DNA from: Limnephilus marmoratus
Lineage: Eukaryota; Arthropoda; Insecta; Trichoptera; Limnephilidae
Direction of reading: 5' to 3'
Length of the DNA: 64,000 nucleotides
Assembly: GCA_917880885.1 (NCBI GenBank)
Contig: OU862907.1
Location: 70,117,072 to 70,181,071 of the forward strand
The translations under genes were made by a program, and so were the position numbers. This document shows positions 47,786-58,453 of this stretch, in pieces. The notes under the pieces are model-generated. The model saw only the letters and a list, made by a program, of their open reading frames with translations, did not search any database and was not told the DNA's origin. Each line of letters opens with the position of its first letter. The stretch's first letter is position 1.

Positions 47786-49010
47786 TATAATTACTAATAA
47801 CCCGGTAAAATAAATTAATAATACTCGTAATAATGGTTTCTTCTTCTTCAACTACTACTAATTGAGTGGAATTTCGATTAATTAATCTTTGAACAAAAAA
47901 AATTTCCGCAATTTCAATATTTGAAACTTTCCGGTGAAATAAAATTGCAAAAAAAATATTTGCCTTATTTTCATCAGAACATACTTCGATATGTTGAAAA
48001 ATATTTGTAGTCATTTTGTCCAATACTAATTCATTTTTATTGACATTTTGTAGTTTAGGTTTATTTAAGTAATTTATTGCTGTATTATTATTTAGATCAC
48101 ATTGATGTATTAAAGAGACAAAGGCTTCTTCTGCTCTAAATCCCCCGAGGAGCAGTGTGGCGATATGTACATTATTTTCTAAGACGGCAATATAAAGGAC
48201 AGTTTGGTGCTCACTATTTCTGAATATGAAACTGTCTTCATTCCACAGTCGACTAATACATTCAGCATTTAATTCTAGAGCTGTCTCCGACATTGCTGTT
48301 TCATTTAATAGCTCATTCAAAAACATCCGGATGATCTTACTGTCCGGATGAAGCAGGATTTGAGGGACAATGATTTTCCTAAACAGATCATACCTGTTAA
48401 AGCTTTCAGGTTGATTGAGCCAGTGGACCACCATTTCAGCACAGCAATATTCTGCGAATGTGCGGTGGATAAATTGAAAATCGCCGTCTTCCTTTGTTTG
48501 AACCAAACCAATTCTATTTAATTTATTTAGCCACCTATCTTCAATGGCGTCAAAGATCTTATTGTAGAAATGAGGAAAGAATGTTTTGAATCCAAGTTCA
48601 CAATGCATTGTGGTTATCTTGATAGTAAAAAGATAAATTATTACTTCATCAACCGCTCCTCCTAGAGTTGTTTTATCGTCGAGGTAAATATCATATTTTA
48701 ACGCAATAAACTTCTTGTACAGATTTGACGTACTTTCGACATTGATTTGTTTTAATAAATTTTCAGAAGAATGGAGAAACAACAGATCACTTTTCGGCCT
48801 GAAGACTTCGGCCAACATTCTAAGTTGCAGGGGAACCCCCATGATGCACTTCGTGTCTGGCCCCAGTACTTCCTTTGCCTTTCGTAGCACCACTCCGGCA
48901 TATTCCTTGAGTTTTCTCTCTTCCTCTCCGTAATCTCCCAACTCGTGGGAGAGGCAGGATCGCCAAATCACAATTAAGAAGTTCAGTTGCTCTTCTTCGG
49001 TAAATGGTAC
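47780..49010 (-). pseudogene. NACHT C-terminal and winged-helix segment
   Basis: Open for about 410 codons after the LTR-element target site. It begins VPFTEEEQLNFLIVIWRSCL, continues KCIMGVPLQLRMLAEVFRPK (the sensor-2-like GxP-x-x-L-x-x-LAE block) and FQFIHRTFAEYCCAEMVVHW, the F-x-H-R-TF-x-EY motif typical of the helical region after NACHT. One ankyrin-like unit, QTVLYIAVLENNVHIATLLL, lies near its end. Frame is lost near 47785. Confidence 0.8.
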
Positions 49011-49908
49011 TGTGGCGACACATCATTATAAATTTCGCCACCAAAAGAGGAATCGAGAAACATCTCCTAATATCCGCGCGCATCGGCAAACCTACTTGCC
49101 TAGGTACCTTCGTACCTATACTGGCCGCGATGTACTTTCTCGCCTCCCGTGCCAGCCTGACGATAATAATATCGCCCCGCCTAGAAAGGTCTAGAGTTTA
49201 CAAGCCGCCTGAATATTCGGCGCCGCGTATGTTCCGGTACCTTCCAGTGTGCACATTGCCGGCGAATGGAACATTACTCCCACCGGTCGCGCTGGCTATA
49301 TAAGCGACTTAACCCGGCGCTAGCACAGTCAGTCCCAGACCATTAGTCGGTCAACATCTCAGCGTCGTAACAGATCTCCGCACAAGTGCTCCTGCATGGC
49401 ATCTCCGCTCTCTCCAGGGCAGCTTCCTCGAGGTCCATCACCACGTCTCAGCTACAAGGCCCATCGTGTCTTCAGCTCCTGAGATCAGCTACATCCCGCG
49501 ACTTACAAGGCTTGCGTCACCTTCAGTCCAGGGATCAGCTCACCACTTCATGGCACCCCGAAGCCCACCGTGCTTCGCTGCCATGGGAACGCGCTCCGCC
49601 TCGCCAGGACTACCTGCTGGTGGCTCAGCTCACCGAGCCATACACCGTTCACCTCCGCGACTTAAAGCGTCGAGCAACGGCCTGGAAGATAGGTCATCTC
49701 CACCGCCATGGTGTCGAGCAACTCGCTGACCTTCACCGCACCATCTCCATCACATCCGAACGCCTGCAGCATCATCTACGGCACTCTGCATTACATCATG
49801 TTACCGCTTTACCGACCTCCGCTACGTAGCCCAATAAACGACTGACTCACACATCGACTGACGCCTTTCATTTATCTCCCGTCTCTACCGATACGGACCG
49901 CTCCCTCA
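49011..49908 (+). repeat. LTR-A, 5' copy
   Basis: Starts TGTGGCGACACATC and ends CCGCTCCCTCA. TATATAA at 49297-49303 and AATAAA at 49833-49838 mark a plausible promoter and poly(A) signal for plus-strand transcription. The 147- and 97-codon ORFs inside recur in the 3' copy only because the LTRs are identical. Confidence 0.9.
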
Positions 49909-49910
49909 AT

Positions 49911-49928
49911 TGGTGACCCCGACGTGAT
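49911..49928 (+). promoter_or_regulatory. Primer-binding site 1, tRNA-Trp type
   Basis: TGGTGACCCCGACGTGAT, two bases after LTR-A, complements the 3' end of tRNA-Trp (family knowledge). The complementarity appears to continue through TTGAACACGCA, about 29 nt in total, into the T stem. Confidence 0.8.
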
Positions 49929-50110
49929 TTGAACACGCAGCACGCAACTTCCTGACAACAGTGTTACCACGATGCACCGGTAACACCGCAAAAACGAGGG
50001 AATCGGTAGAGACGCATCAGCATGGACGCACCGAGCAGCATCTACCCGGCTTTCCTGCGACTCCCGGCATCATCTTTCAACCCTGTACTCCGTACACTGG
50101 AAAGGGGGTG

Positions 50111-51012
50111 TGTAGCGGCCTCTTCTGTTAAAACCATCGCAGCGCCACTGGTTAACGATCACACCAAAAATAAATATCTAGGTGCGAGCCGCTACTGTAA
50201 GTACGTCTACCGCCTTGTGACAATTAACGCGGCAACCTACTGGAAAGTTCCCGACTGCACAATACTTTATCAACACAGCGACTCGACTGTTCTCGAACGT
50301 TCTCACCTTAGGCGCGGCGGTCGAATTTCACACGCCGTTCTCGAAACTACTTGCCCGACCGGCAGAGTATAAAAGCCAGCGCAGCCGCACACAGCTGAGT
50401 CTCAAGTCTAGTCTCCAGTCACACACACAGTTACCAGTGCACAGCTTATCAGTGAATTAGTTCCAGTGCGGTACCGGCCGAACGGCCAGCCCCGGCGACT
50501 CAAAGCCGGCACCTGTGCCCGTTGCGCCCGCAGCCTTCGAGGACCCATCATCTCGCAGCTAACATGGTCCACCGCACCATCAGCTTTGGAGAATCCTTTA
50601 CCCGCGACTACAAGGCCCGCCGCGTCTTCTGTCAAGGGTGCAGCAACATCTCAGGCATATCGAAGCCCGTCGCGCTTCGCTGCCACTGAGACTTTCTCCT
50701 CACAAGGTTCACCGCTGTCCATCTCCGCGATTCAAAGCGTCGAGCGACATCCTGGACGTCATGGTCTTCTCCACCACCTCGGTGCAGCGCTACATGCTGG
50801 TGACATGCAGACCCGTGGTCTGCTCCACCACAGCATCTTCGACCATCATCATCAATCACTGCCAACACCACTTATGACTTGCACTCACCACTACTCGTGT
50901 CAACAACATCTGACTGTTTGCTACGTAGCTCTTCAATAAAGACTTCGACTCACTACATCGACTGACGCATTTCATTTATCTCCCGTCTCTACCGATACGG
51001 ACCGCTCCCTCA
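50111..51012 (+). repeat. LTR-B, divergent middle LTR
   Basis: Starts TGTAGCGGCC, with TATAAAA at 50368-50374, AATAAA at 50935-50940 and the end CCGCTCCCTCA. Its 3' half (GATTCAAAGCGTCGAGCGAC onward) is homologous to LTR-A and the last 75 bp are nearly identical. The U3 half is unrelated. Confidence 0.85.
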
Positions 51013-51014
51013 AT

Positions 51015-51032
51015 TGGTGACCCCGACGTGAT
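51015..51032 (+). promoter_or_regulatory. Primer-binding site 2, tRNA-Trp type
   Basis: The same 18 bases as site 1 follow LTR-B. The next bases, GTGAACACGCA, differ from site 1 at one position. Confidence 0.8.
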
Positions 51033-51238
51033 GTGAACACGCAACCTTCTGATGTGAACATGCAGCACGCAACATCCTGACAAGAGTGTTACCACGACGC
51101 ATCGGTAACACCGCAAAAACGAGGGAATCGGTAGAGACGCATCAGCACAGACGCACCGACCAGCAGCATCAACCCGGCTTTCCTGCGACTCCTGGCATCA
51201 TCTTCCAACCCTGTACTCCGTACACTGGGAAGGGGGTG

Positions 51239-52136
51239 TGTGGCGACACATCATTATAAATTTCGCCACCAAAAGAGGAATCGAGAAACATCTCCTAATA
51301 TCCGCGCGCATCGGCAAACCTACTTGCCTAGGTACCTTCGTACCTATACTGGCCGCGATGTACTTTCTCGCCTCCCGTGCCAGCCTGACGATAATAATAT
51401 CGCCCCGCCTAGAAAGGTCTAGAGTTTACAAGCCGCCTGAATATTCGGCGCCGCGTATGTTCCGGTACCTTCCAGTGTGCACATTGCCGGCGAATGGAAC
51501 ATTACTCCCACCGGTCGCGCTGGCTATATAAGCGACTTAACCCGGCGCTAGCACAGTCAGTCCCAGACCATTAGTCGGTCAACATCTCAGCGTCGTAACA
51601 GATCTCCGCACAAGTGCTCCTGCATGGCATCTCCGCTCTCTCCAGGGCAGCTTCCTCGAGGTCCATCACCACGTCTCAGCTACAAGGCCCATCGTGTCTT
51701 CAGCTCCTGAGATCAGCTACATCCCGCGACTTACAAGGCTTGCGTCACCTTCAGTCCAGGGATCAGCTCACCACTTCATGGCACCCCGAAGCCCACCGTG
51801 CTTCGCTGCCATGGGAACGCGCTCCGCCTCGCCAGGACTACCTGCTGGTGGCTCAGCTCACCGAGCCATACACCGTTCACCTCCGCGACTTAAAGCGTCG
51901 AGCAACGGCCTGGAAGATAGGTCATCTCCACCGCCATGGTGTCGAGCAACTCGCTGACCTTCACCGCACCATCTCCATCACATCCGAACGCCTGCAGCAT
52001 CATCTACGGCACTCTGCATTACATCATGTTACCGCTTTACCGACCTCCGCTACGTAGCCCAATAAACGACTGACTCACACATCGACTGACGCCTTTCATT
52101 TATCTCCCGTCTCTACCGATACGGACCGCTCCCTCA
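51239..52136 (+). repeat. LTR-A, 3' copy
   Basis: Identical to 49011-49908 as far as I could compare. Preceded by the polypurine-like GGGAAGGGGG and followed by the GTAC duplication. Confidence 0.9.
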
Positions 52137-52140
52137 GTAC

Positions 52141-52442
52141 AAATGACGTACATAAATTGCATAATTCCTTTTCTAACAATGTTTTCAAATATTTGCGAGC
52201 GGTCAAGAATATTTGCACTGTTGGTATATTTTTAAGGAATGTAAGGAGCTTGATTATATTCTGCTTGGCACTCTCCTTGTCTTTATCTTAAAAATAATCC
52301 TCCAACTCGTCAAACCCGTCCAACATTAATACGACTCGCTTGGAATGTATCTTACTCTCTAGCAAATACTCTAACAACCCTTTAGCCTGTGAGCCACACT
52401 CACTTAACAGAAAATTTGCTACTCTTTTATGAGTGAGCGTAC
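52141..52442 (-). pseudogene. NACHT Walker B segment
   Basis: Reads GTLTHKRVANFLLSECG, then LLESKIHSKRVVLMLDGFDE, L-E-D-Y-F, an in-frame TAA (52288-52290), then KLLTFLKNIPTVQIFLTARK and LCNLCTSFV up to the GTAC target. LMLDGFDEL is the NACHT Walker B with its acidic pair. IFLTARK fits sensor 1. The reading frame continues exactly into 49010 when the retroelement is removed with one GTAC. Confidence 0.85.
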
Positions 52443-53279
52443 CTGGAGCGCGATTCCCGTTCTTTTGCGCTAACCTAAGTGCTAGCATTCGCCAACGATG
52501 TAAGGTTGCGCACTTTGCGCCGCCTTAGAACCGAGCGATTCCCGTTCTCCCCCTGTGAAGCGATATCCTTACATAATCGTGTTAAGGAGAGAGACCTAGT
52601 AAAAAATCCTAAAAAAATGGGTTAGAGATTTTTTGAAAACACTGATAAATGAAATACAATCTAATAACGCGAGGTTGTCAACCTAAAATTTTAAAACAAT
52701 GATTTATCATTGTATTGCATTGTAATCACATCTTATTTTATTTTAAAATAACGTAAAAAAGCCGTTTATCGAAGATTTTCGTTTCTTAAAAAGGTACCTA
52801 CCTTATTTGATGGTAGTAACTTTTTTATTCATTCACTGCTAAAAGTGAAATGACAGATGTCGTTCATCAAAATATGTCATATGTCATATCATTGTCGGTT
52901 CGATTGTTTGGAATTCGATAACTTATTGATTGCTGGACAAAGTAATAACATTAGGTAAGTAAATGCTATAATATATAATGTAACTAAACGCTTTAAATAT
53001 GTATTTGCTCCGACTCGAACTGAATTAGCGAACTCGAAGCAATATTATGTCTGTTAACAAGTAAACGCTTTGCGTTTGAGGTTAGGTTTTGTAATGTAGC
53101 TCATAAATTATTATTTTTTGTACTGTATTATTGTGCTAAGAAACATAAGAAAAGTATGTAATTAAGTATTGTGACACTAATTGACGTAATTTCTATTTCA
53201 GTATGTTGACTCAACAGGCTGCAAAAGCAATTTAAATACATGTTTCCCGCTGTTCATGAAATGGAGAAACAAAATACTT

Positions 53280-53580
53280 TGATAATGGTGGTCCACAAGT
53301 CATCCAATCCCAAAACGTAAGTTATTTTTACCAACTTTAAATGGTATTTAACATCATTGTACTTAGTGTATTTTTGGTTTGTATACCCGATAGCTGGCTG
53401 AAAATACGTTTATTTCTTTTACAGAGAGAGATCTCTTCCGATATTGATGCGAGTGGCATTGAAATTTGCTGTCGCTTATGACTGCTTTTGACGCCCGCTA
53501 CCTGATAGCACGAGGATAATTCTTTAGACGTCAACTAGGATAATCGTTTCAAGAACAGAGGCGGTCGAGGGACTCAAATG
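53280..53580 (+). repeat. Segment loosely repeated at 54360-54520
   Basis: Both places carry a pyrimidine tract plus AG (TTTATTTCTTTTACAG near 53420; TTTATTTCTTTTTCAG near 54395) followed by related sequence with a CTGTCGCT-ATGACTGCT block. This could be a duplicated splice acceptor and exon fragment. No frame stays open. Confidence 0.35.
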
Positions 53581-53753
53581 TGGCCAAAGACCTTCCCAAT
53601 GATAAAGTACTTAAGTATTTTTTTATGGTATATTCTATGTCGGTACTCAACTGATATTGATCATGTGTGTTGAATTGTTTTTGGTGGTTTAACGGAACCT
53701 ATGTTATAATCTACGCATTCACAGTTTGCGTCAATTTGATTATTTTATATTAA

Positions 53754-54131
53754 AACACTTTTTGCAAGTTATGCTTTAAAATATTAAGGTAAATTAATCT
53801 CGGTGCTCGTACGTATTCGATATGAAATACATAGTTTTATCCATAAACAAACCCAAATTACTACTCATTTACTGTCAAACTATTGTGAAATTAGATATGA
53901 GCGCATCAGCAGAATGCTGCCTGCTCATTACATAATAATAAATATTTCAAGAAAGGCTTCGCTTACAAATCCAATTTTGTATCGGTGACTCAATCCAATA
54001 TTGTATTTGTTAACCTTTATTGAAAGATTTGAGTTTGTTTATGGACGAAACTATTTATTCATATTGAATACGTACGAGCACAAACAATTAATTTACCTTA
54101 ATATTTTAAAACATAACTTGCAAAAAGTGTT
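53754..54131. mobile_element. Foldback MITE at TTAA
   Basis: Arms begin AACACTTTTTGCAAGTTATG and extend through AATATTAAGGTAAATTAAT and CGTACG. TTAA lies on each side (53750-53753 and 54132-54135). Non-coding. The TTAA target suggests piggyBac-type mobilisation. Confidence 0.8.
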
Positions 54132-54569
54132 TTAACCTTAAATAATTAAATTGGCTCCACCTGTGTCTGCGCCGCGTGAATGCGTAGATTATAACTTAGG
54201 TTCCGTTGACCGAGTGAATCAGATACTTGAGTCGGGGCCATGTCAAGAATCAGAATAATAGAAGAGAATGTATGAGACGATGTATGAATGTAAACGAGGT
54301 AAGGAGTGTGTGCCAAGACCGAGTTGTTTGGAGGTCCGTCTTCTCTGCCCTGTTAGTTGGTTAAATTTCATATGATACAATTTATTTCTTTTTCAGAAAT
54401 TTCTTCCTACTCTGATGGAAAAGGGCAGTGGTCGATGTATGGTACTGTCGCTGATGACTGCTCTAGAGTAGTGAAGAAATGCTGGTGACTGAGGCGATGA
54501 TATCTTCACTGGGATCTCCTGTATTTAATTATATAAATAATATGAAGTTACTGAAAGAATTACAAATAT

Positions 54570-55160
54570 ATGATGTGGTGTTTTTTTAGCGCGGTCGAGT
54601 GTTTGTATAGGAGTTTGGTTAGGAGAGGGCTTGAGACTGGGTCGGTGGTTTGGAGCCCACACCAACTGAAGTATTCCCTGCTGTTGGAGAAGGTTCAGAA
54701 GAAATTTCCGAGATTTCTTTACCTGAGGGAGTATGACTACTTACTACCCGTGGCTCTACCCTACCTACCGACTTTCTCTTGAGCATGACCGGATGAAGGG
54801 ATGTGCTCATTCTCGGCTCAACTCGGCTAACATGGAGAGCATTAGTTTCTATATTCCCAATGGTTATCTCCGTCACCGACACCATAGACTGTTTTATATC
54901 CCCGCTTGCAGAACTAACTTGCCGATGGTTATGCCAGTCGGGAGAGCAGTCTTATTGTTAAATAGAATCACTTCGAATATCGATATGTTTAACATCAATG
55001 AAGCACAATTCAAACGACAAGCTTTGTTGCTGGTAGTCTAAATCTGTTTATTTTAATAGCTGTAGATACCTATTTTTTTCTTTTAAAAATGCTGTCAAAT
55101 TGTACATTTGTAGTATTTTTTAAATGAATAAATTGAATTGAATTGAATTGTATGTTTTTA
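54570..55160 (+). pseudogene. LINE RT C-terminal end with (TTGAA)n tail
   Basis: Begins VECLYRSLVRRGLETGSVVW, then SPHQLKYSLLLEKVQKKF; the frame shifts near 54780 and continues MPVGRAVLLLNRITSN to a stop at 55041. The LE-x-GSVVWSPHQ ... LE-x-VQKKF motif is the post-RT region of jockey/CR1-type LINEs. It ends in a short UTR and a GAATTGAATTGAATTG tail, the usual microsatellite-like 3' end. 5'-truncated and dead. Confidence 0.75.
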
Positions 55161-56440
55161 ATCCAGCTTTTTATTTGAGTTTTGAGTTATAATGTTGCTG
55201 TTGATTGTTAAATGAAAGTGGAGTTCATTAAAGTAGTATTACTTCACAGCAAAATTGTTTAATTGAAACGATGTTAAGATTATTGAATATTTCCTCGGCG
55301 CCAATTTTTTTAAGGTCTTTTAATATAATTTTCATGACATTTTTTTGGGTTTTAATTAGTGAATTTATTAATTAGAATATAGTAATTATATGTGATAATA
55401 TAAAAGTTCAGGTTTACCCAATTTTTTTTGTATTTCTACAACGGTTTGAACAAAAAAACCTTTCCGGGAAGGACAAAGTTAGAAGTAAACATAAGAAAGG
55501 CTCAAGTTTATGTAGGGAAACCTAAGACAAAATAAAGTTATAAGTAATTATTTGATTTATTATCCTTTTGTGTTTTGCAATTTGAGTATTTTTAATAAAA
55601 TATATGTTTCACTTTATGCCATTTTAATTATTTTTACCTATGAACCATGTTTTCCTATCTCCTTCAGCCAAATATATCACACATACCTACTTTAAACATA
55701 ATATCACAAATACTTTAAACATGTAGTTTATTGTAATCTAAATGACTCTAATCAGACATTTTGCAAGTTATGTACTTTAAAACCCCTCAGGCTCAGGCTA
55801 ATTTAATTGGTTTTCAGAACAACTCACACAGGACTCGTAAAAATCATTGTATCTCCCTTATCATCATGGTTAGAAATATGAACTAAACGGTGTTGGAAAG
55901 AGAAAATATCTCGCTTTTTATTTAAATCTAAAAGTTGACCACAAAATAGTTAAAATGTAAACCTTTATTATGAAACCAAAGTTGCCAGTGGCGATTTGAA
56001 AGAAAAAACAAGAAACTTTGTGAATTTTTTAAAAACTATTTTACATGAAATGACAAAAATGTGAGGTGGTGATAACGTTTATAATACATTTGTCTAATAA
56101 AATATGTGTGTGTGTGTGTTTTTTTTCATTTCCAGTAATTTTAGTGGGAAAAAACGTAAGGTGAGACATTTTTTATGTTGTATTCAAAACATTTATATTT
56201 AGAAAATTACATGGTTACTTCTAATAATAAAATTTGATAGCGTATTTCATCACCTTTCAAAAAAAGTTTTTAGTTTTCGGATAGGTTCTCAAATATTCCA
56301 TTAATTTGGAATTTAATGCGAAGCAGAAACATTTTGACCTCCAAAAAATAGGCCCGAGTTCTGACTAGTTCAAACATCGCAATTACGGTAATTTGGTAAA
56401 TTTAATACCATTATTATGTGAAGAATACTTCACTAATCAG
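55161..56440. other. Unassigned AT-rich stretch
   Basis: Only a (TG)n run near 56107 stands out. No gene or repeat recognised. Confidence 0.4.
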
Positions 56441-56703
56441 TTTTACAGTCAAAACTTATGACAATATTAAGTTTTCTTTTGTTAAAATACGTCAATATCG
56501 ATAATTGTCGTCAATGTCACACTTTAACGCCAATCAAAACCTCGCTAATGACAGCCCGTGCGGTCTCCTTTAGATCCTTTCCTTTGCGCTTCGCAAAGGA
56601 AAGGATTCAACTGTCATCGAGAGAACGTGAATCGCAATTGACGTTAATTTGAAGGAAAGGAAAGGATCACTGCGTTAAAAAGAACCAGAATCGCGCTCCA
56701 GAT

Positions 56704-57110
56704 CATTTATTTCTTATGTGCTCTTGGAAACATTTTAATTCAATAAATGACCCATGGTGTATCCATGAGTCTTGACAAGCTCGACAGGGTAGTTGTCTTC
56801 CCCATTCCGGGCTCGTCTGTTATTATAGTCAGGTTTCTTTGTGTTTTACTTAAATCTATTTCGTTCATTGGCTCGTAGGATATAAAAGGGAGCAGGCTCT
56901 CCACAGAGCCGTGGGAATATCGCCATTCTACTTTACAGCTTTCCGCGCTTTGATGAATTTGTACAAAATGGATACGTGTATTACTATATTTTTTAATAAC
57001 TTTCACCTCCTCTTGTGTAGAAGCAATAAGTATATTATCTGTGAACACTTGTTTTTTTCTGCAATTCTCTATCCATTTTACGAATAACTTCTTGTTTGAC
57101 TCACTGTTAA
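56704..57110 (-). pseudogene. NACHT P-loop segment
   Basis: From the TTAA target it reads NSESNKKLFVKWIENCRKKQ, VFTDNILIASTQEEVKVIKK, then LTIITDEPGMGKTTTLSSLS and RLMDTPWVIY. DEPGMGKTT is the Walker A motif. After PWVIY the frame closes, but the next frame reads FIELKCFQEHIRNK up to the inserted block, so a small indel near 56740 is likely. The first residues of the ORF as it stands (MKQCFCLGSYWV) come from the piggyBac end, not the gene. Confidence 0.85.
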
Positions 57111-57560
57111 CCCAATAGCTGCCCAAACAAAAACATTGTTTCACTACCGTACGCCAGCCATTTCAGTGATTTTTAACTTGTCATTTAAATTAATCTTTAT
57201 AGCATTGTCCTTGCCCTTGAGGGATTTGTTTATATTAGACACTCATAACTGATATCTATACTACATACTTCATACAATATTTATCCTCAAATGTGTCCCG
57301 TAATCTACTTTTGAGATAAATAATAAACAGACAGATTATAATCGGAACCCGCTAGCCCGCCATAGCGGTGACTGGCGGTGACGCACTAACACAAATAAAC
57401 AAGCTGGTATATTATACACTTACGTCATCACATAATCATATCAATGGTGTTGGACAACGATACTTCAACTGTTTTTATATTTGACATAGCACTACATTAT
57501 TTTGAATTTTATTAATGGGGTCGCTTATTCCAGATGGAAAATCATTAAATTGGATATGAT

Positions 57561-57753
57561 TTTAGATTTTCACGGCCAAAAATATTTTTGTTATTTGTTT
57601 TTGGGGTGTTATGCCGTGTTGCGCTACCTCCTCCTTTAGCCAACGTTTCGGACAGCGTTACAGTGTCCATCATCAGGGCAGATGTGTCACACATTGGCTA
57701 AAGGAGGAGGTAGCGCAACATGGCATAACACCCCAAAAACAAATAACAAAAAT
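57561..57753. mobile_element. Foldback MITE F1 inside piggyBac copy
   Basis: Arms GTTATTTGTTTTTGGGGTGT and complement, preceded by TTTAGATTTTCACGGCC. It follows the truncated transposase and may have caused or marked the deletion. Confidence 0.8.
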
Positions 57754-57767
57754 GATGGATGATTGGT

Positions 57768-58010
57768 TTAAAATTTCACGGAATTCACAGTCCAATTTCC
57801 TGACGAAGTTCTTTGGGTAACTTCATTCTCCATAGGCTCATCTTCATTGTCACTAAGTTGCGTTATAAAATCCAAGTCATCATCACTTTCCTCAATTTCA
57901 GAGTCAATATCGAGGACGAATCCTCTTGTGTCTTCTTCACTGAGATCGCGTCTTGACATATTTAGGGATATTAAAAATAAAGTTTCAAAAATGATTGTAT
58001 AAAAGTACAC
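57768..58010 (-). pseudogene. piggyBac transposase N-terminal fragment
   Basis: In the open frame a likely start lies at MSRRDLSEEDTRGFVLDIDS, followed by an acidic tract EIEESDDDLDFITQLSDNED, as in the poorly structured N terminus of piggyBac transposases. The frame ends after about 60 further residues at the MITE. Catalytic Asp blocks are absent. About 440 bp between it and the right end would be promoter and 5' UTR. Confidence 0.65.
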
Positions 58011-58453
58011 ACGAACTGAAATATCAAACTAAATTTAAAAAAAAAACACACTTAATTCTCAAATCGGGAATAAAAACTCAAGTCCACATTTCCGCCGAAT
58101 ATCAAAAAACTTTTAGAACCACACCACAGAGAACGTAATGAGAACCACGTGACATCCACACACACGACGCTGCGATGGCGGGAGAATCAAACGACTGCGC
58201 CAAGAAATCTGTTGACCTTTTTTGGATGCTGCTTTTCGTAGTATAAACAATTTAAATTATCATATTTTACAAGAGATGTCGCTAAGAAACAGTTCATAAT
58301 ATTTTACAAAATAATATTTAGCCCCATCTACCATTAGAACTTAGAAATATCATCCTCGAAACATTCATACTGGCGATTTACGTGATACGGCGTAGATGGC
58401 AGTTGTGGCACGGATCGTTCGTACGATGATCCGCGTAAATGGCAGCGATTGGG

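Larger units (their letters stand above)
49011..52136 (-). mobile_element. Three-LTR minimal retroelement (TRIM-like), 4-bp TSD
   Basis: Structure: LTR-A (49011-49908), interior 1 (49909-50110), LTR-B (50111-51012), interior 2 (51013-51238), LTR-A (51239-52136). GTAC flanks both ends (49007-49010 and 52137-52140). The two outer LTRs are each 898 bp, and I saw no difference between them. The interiors are only 202 and 226 bp, each with a primer site and a G-rich tract. No gag or pol. Transcription is in the window's plus direction, opposite to the host gene; the minus strand given here marks the disrupted gene's orientation only. Confidence 0.9.
52443..56701. mobile_element. 4.26-kb TIR-bounded insertion in NACHT gene
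   Basis: Left end CTGGAGCGCGATTCCCGTTC and right end (opposite strand) CTGGAGCGCGATTCTGGTTC match at about 23 of 25 bases. A related GAGCGATTCCCGTTCT lies 90 bp in from the left end, and ATTGCGATTCACGTTCTC lies 60 bp in from the right. No target duplication was found. The interior holds a TTAA MITE, a LINE fragment, a wider inverted pair (AACGGAACCTATGTTATAAT near 53692 and its complement near 54190) and no intact transposase. Confidence 0.6.
57111..58453 (-). mobile_element. piggyBac derivative in NACHT gene, TTAA target
   Basis: Ends CCCAATAGCTGCC on the left and, on the opposite strand at the right, CCCAATCGCTGCC. TTAA flanks both (57107-57110 and 58454-58457). It carries the start of a transposase ORF (58010-57768) but not the core. 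Removal joins DDLFVI to NSESNKK in frame. A foldback MITE (57561-57753) sits inside. Confidence 0.9.

Noticed and set aside
49386..49829. 147-codon ORF repeated identically at 51614-52057
   Set aside because: Lies inside the LTRs of a non-coding retroelement; the repeat reflects LTR identity, not a conserved protein.
50466..50939. 157-codon ORF in GC-rich sequence
   Set aside because: Inside LTR-B and spanning its U3/R region; GC-rich DNA gives chance ORFs.
49011..52136. CRISPR-like or host gene duplication explanation for the repeated 898 bp
   Set aside because: Target duplication, TG...CA ends, primer site and purine tract identify LTRs.
52443..56701. An intron of the NACHT gene in place of an insertion
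   Set aside because: No GT...AG at the borders, inverted terminal repeats at the ends, and the region is filled with other mobile elements.
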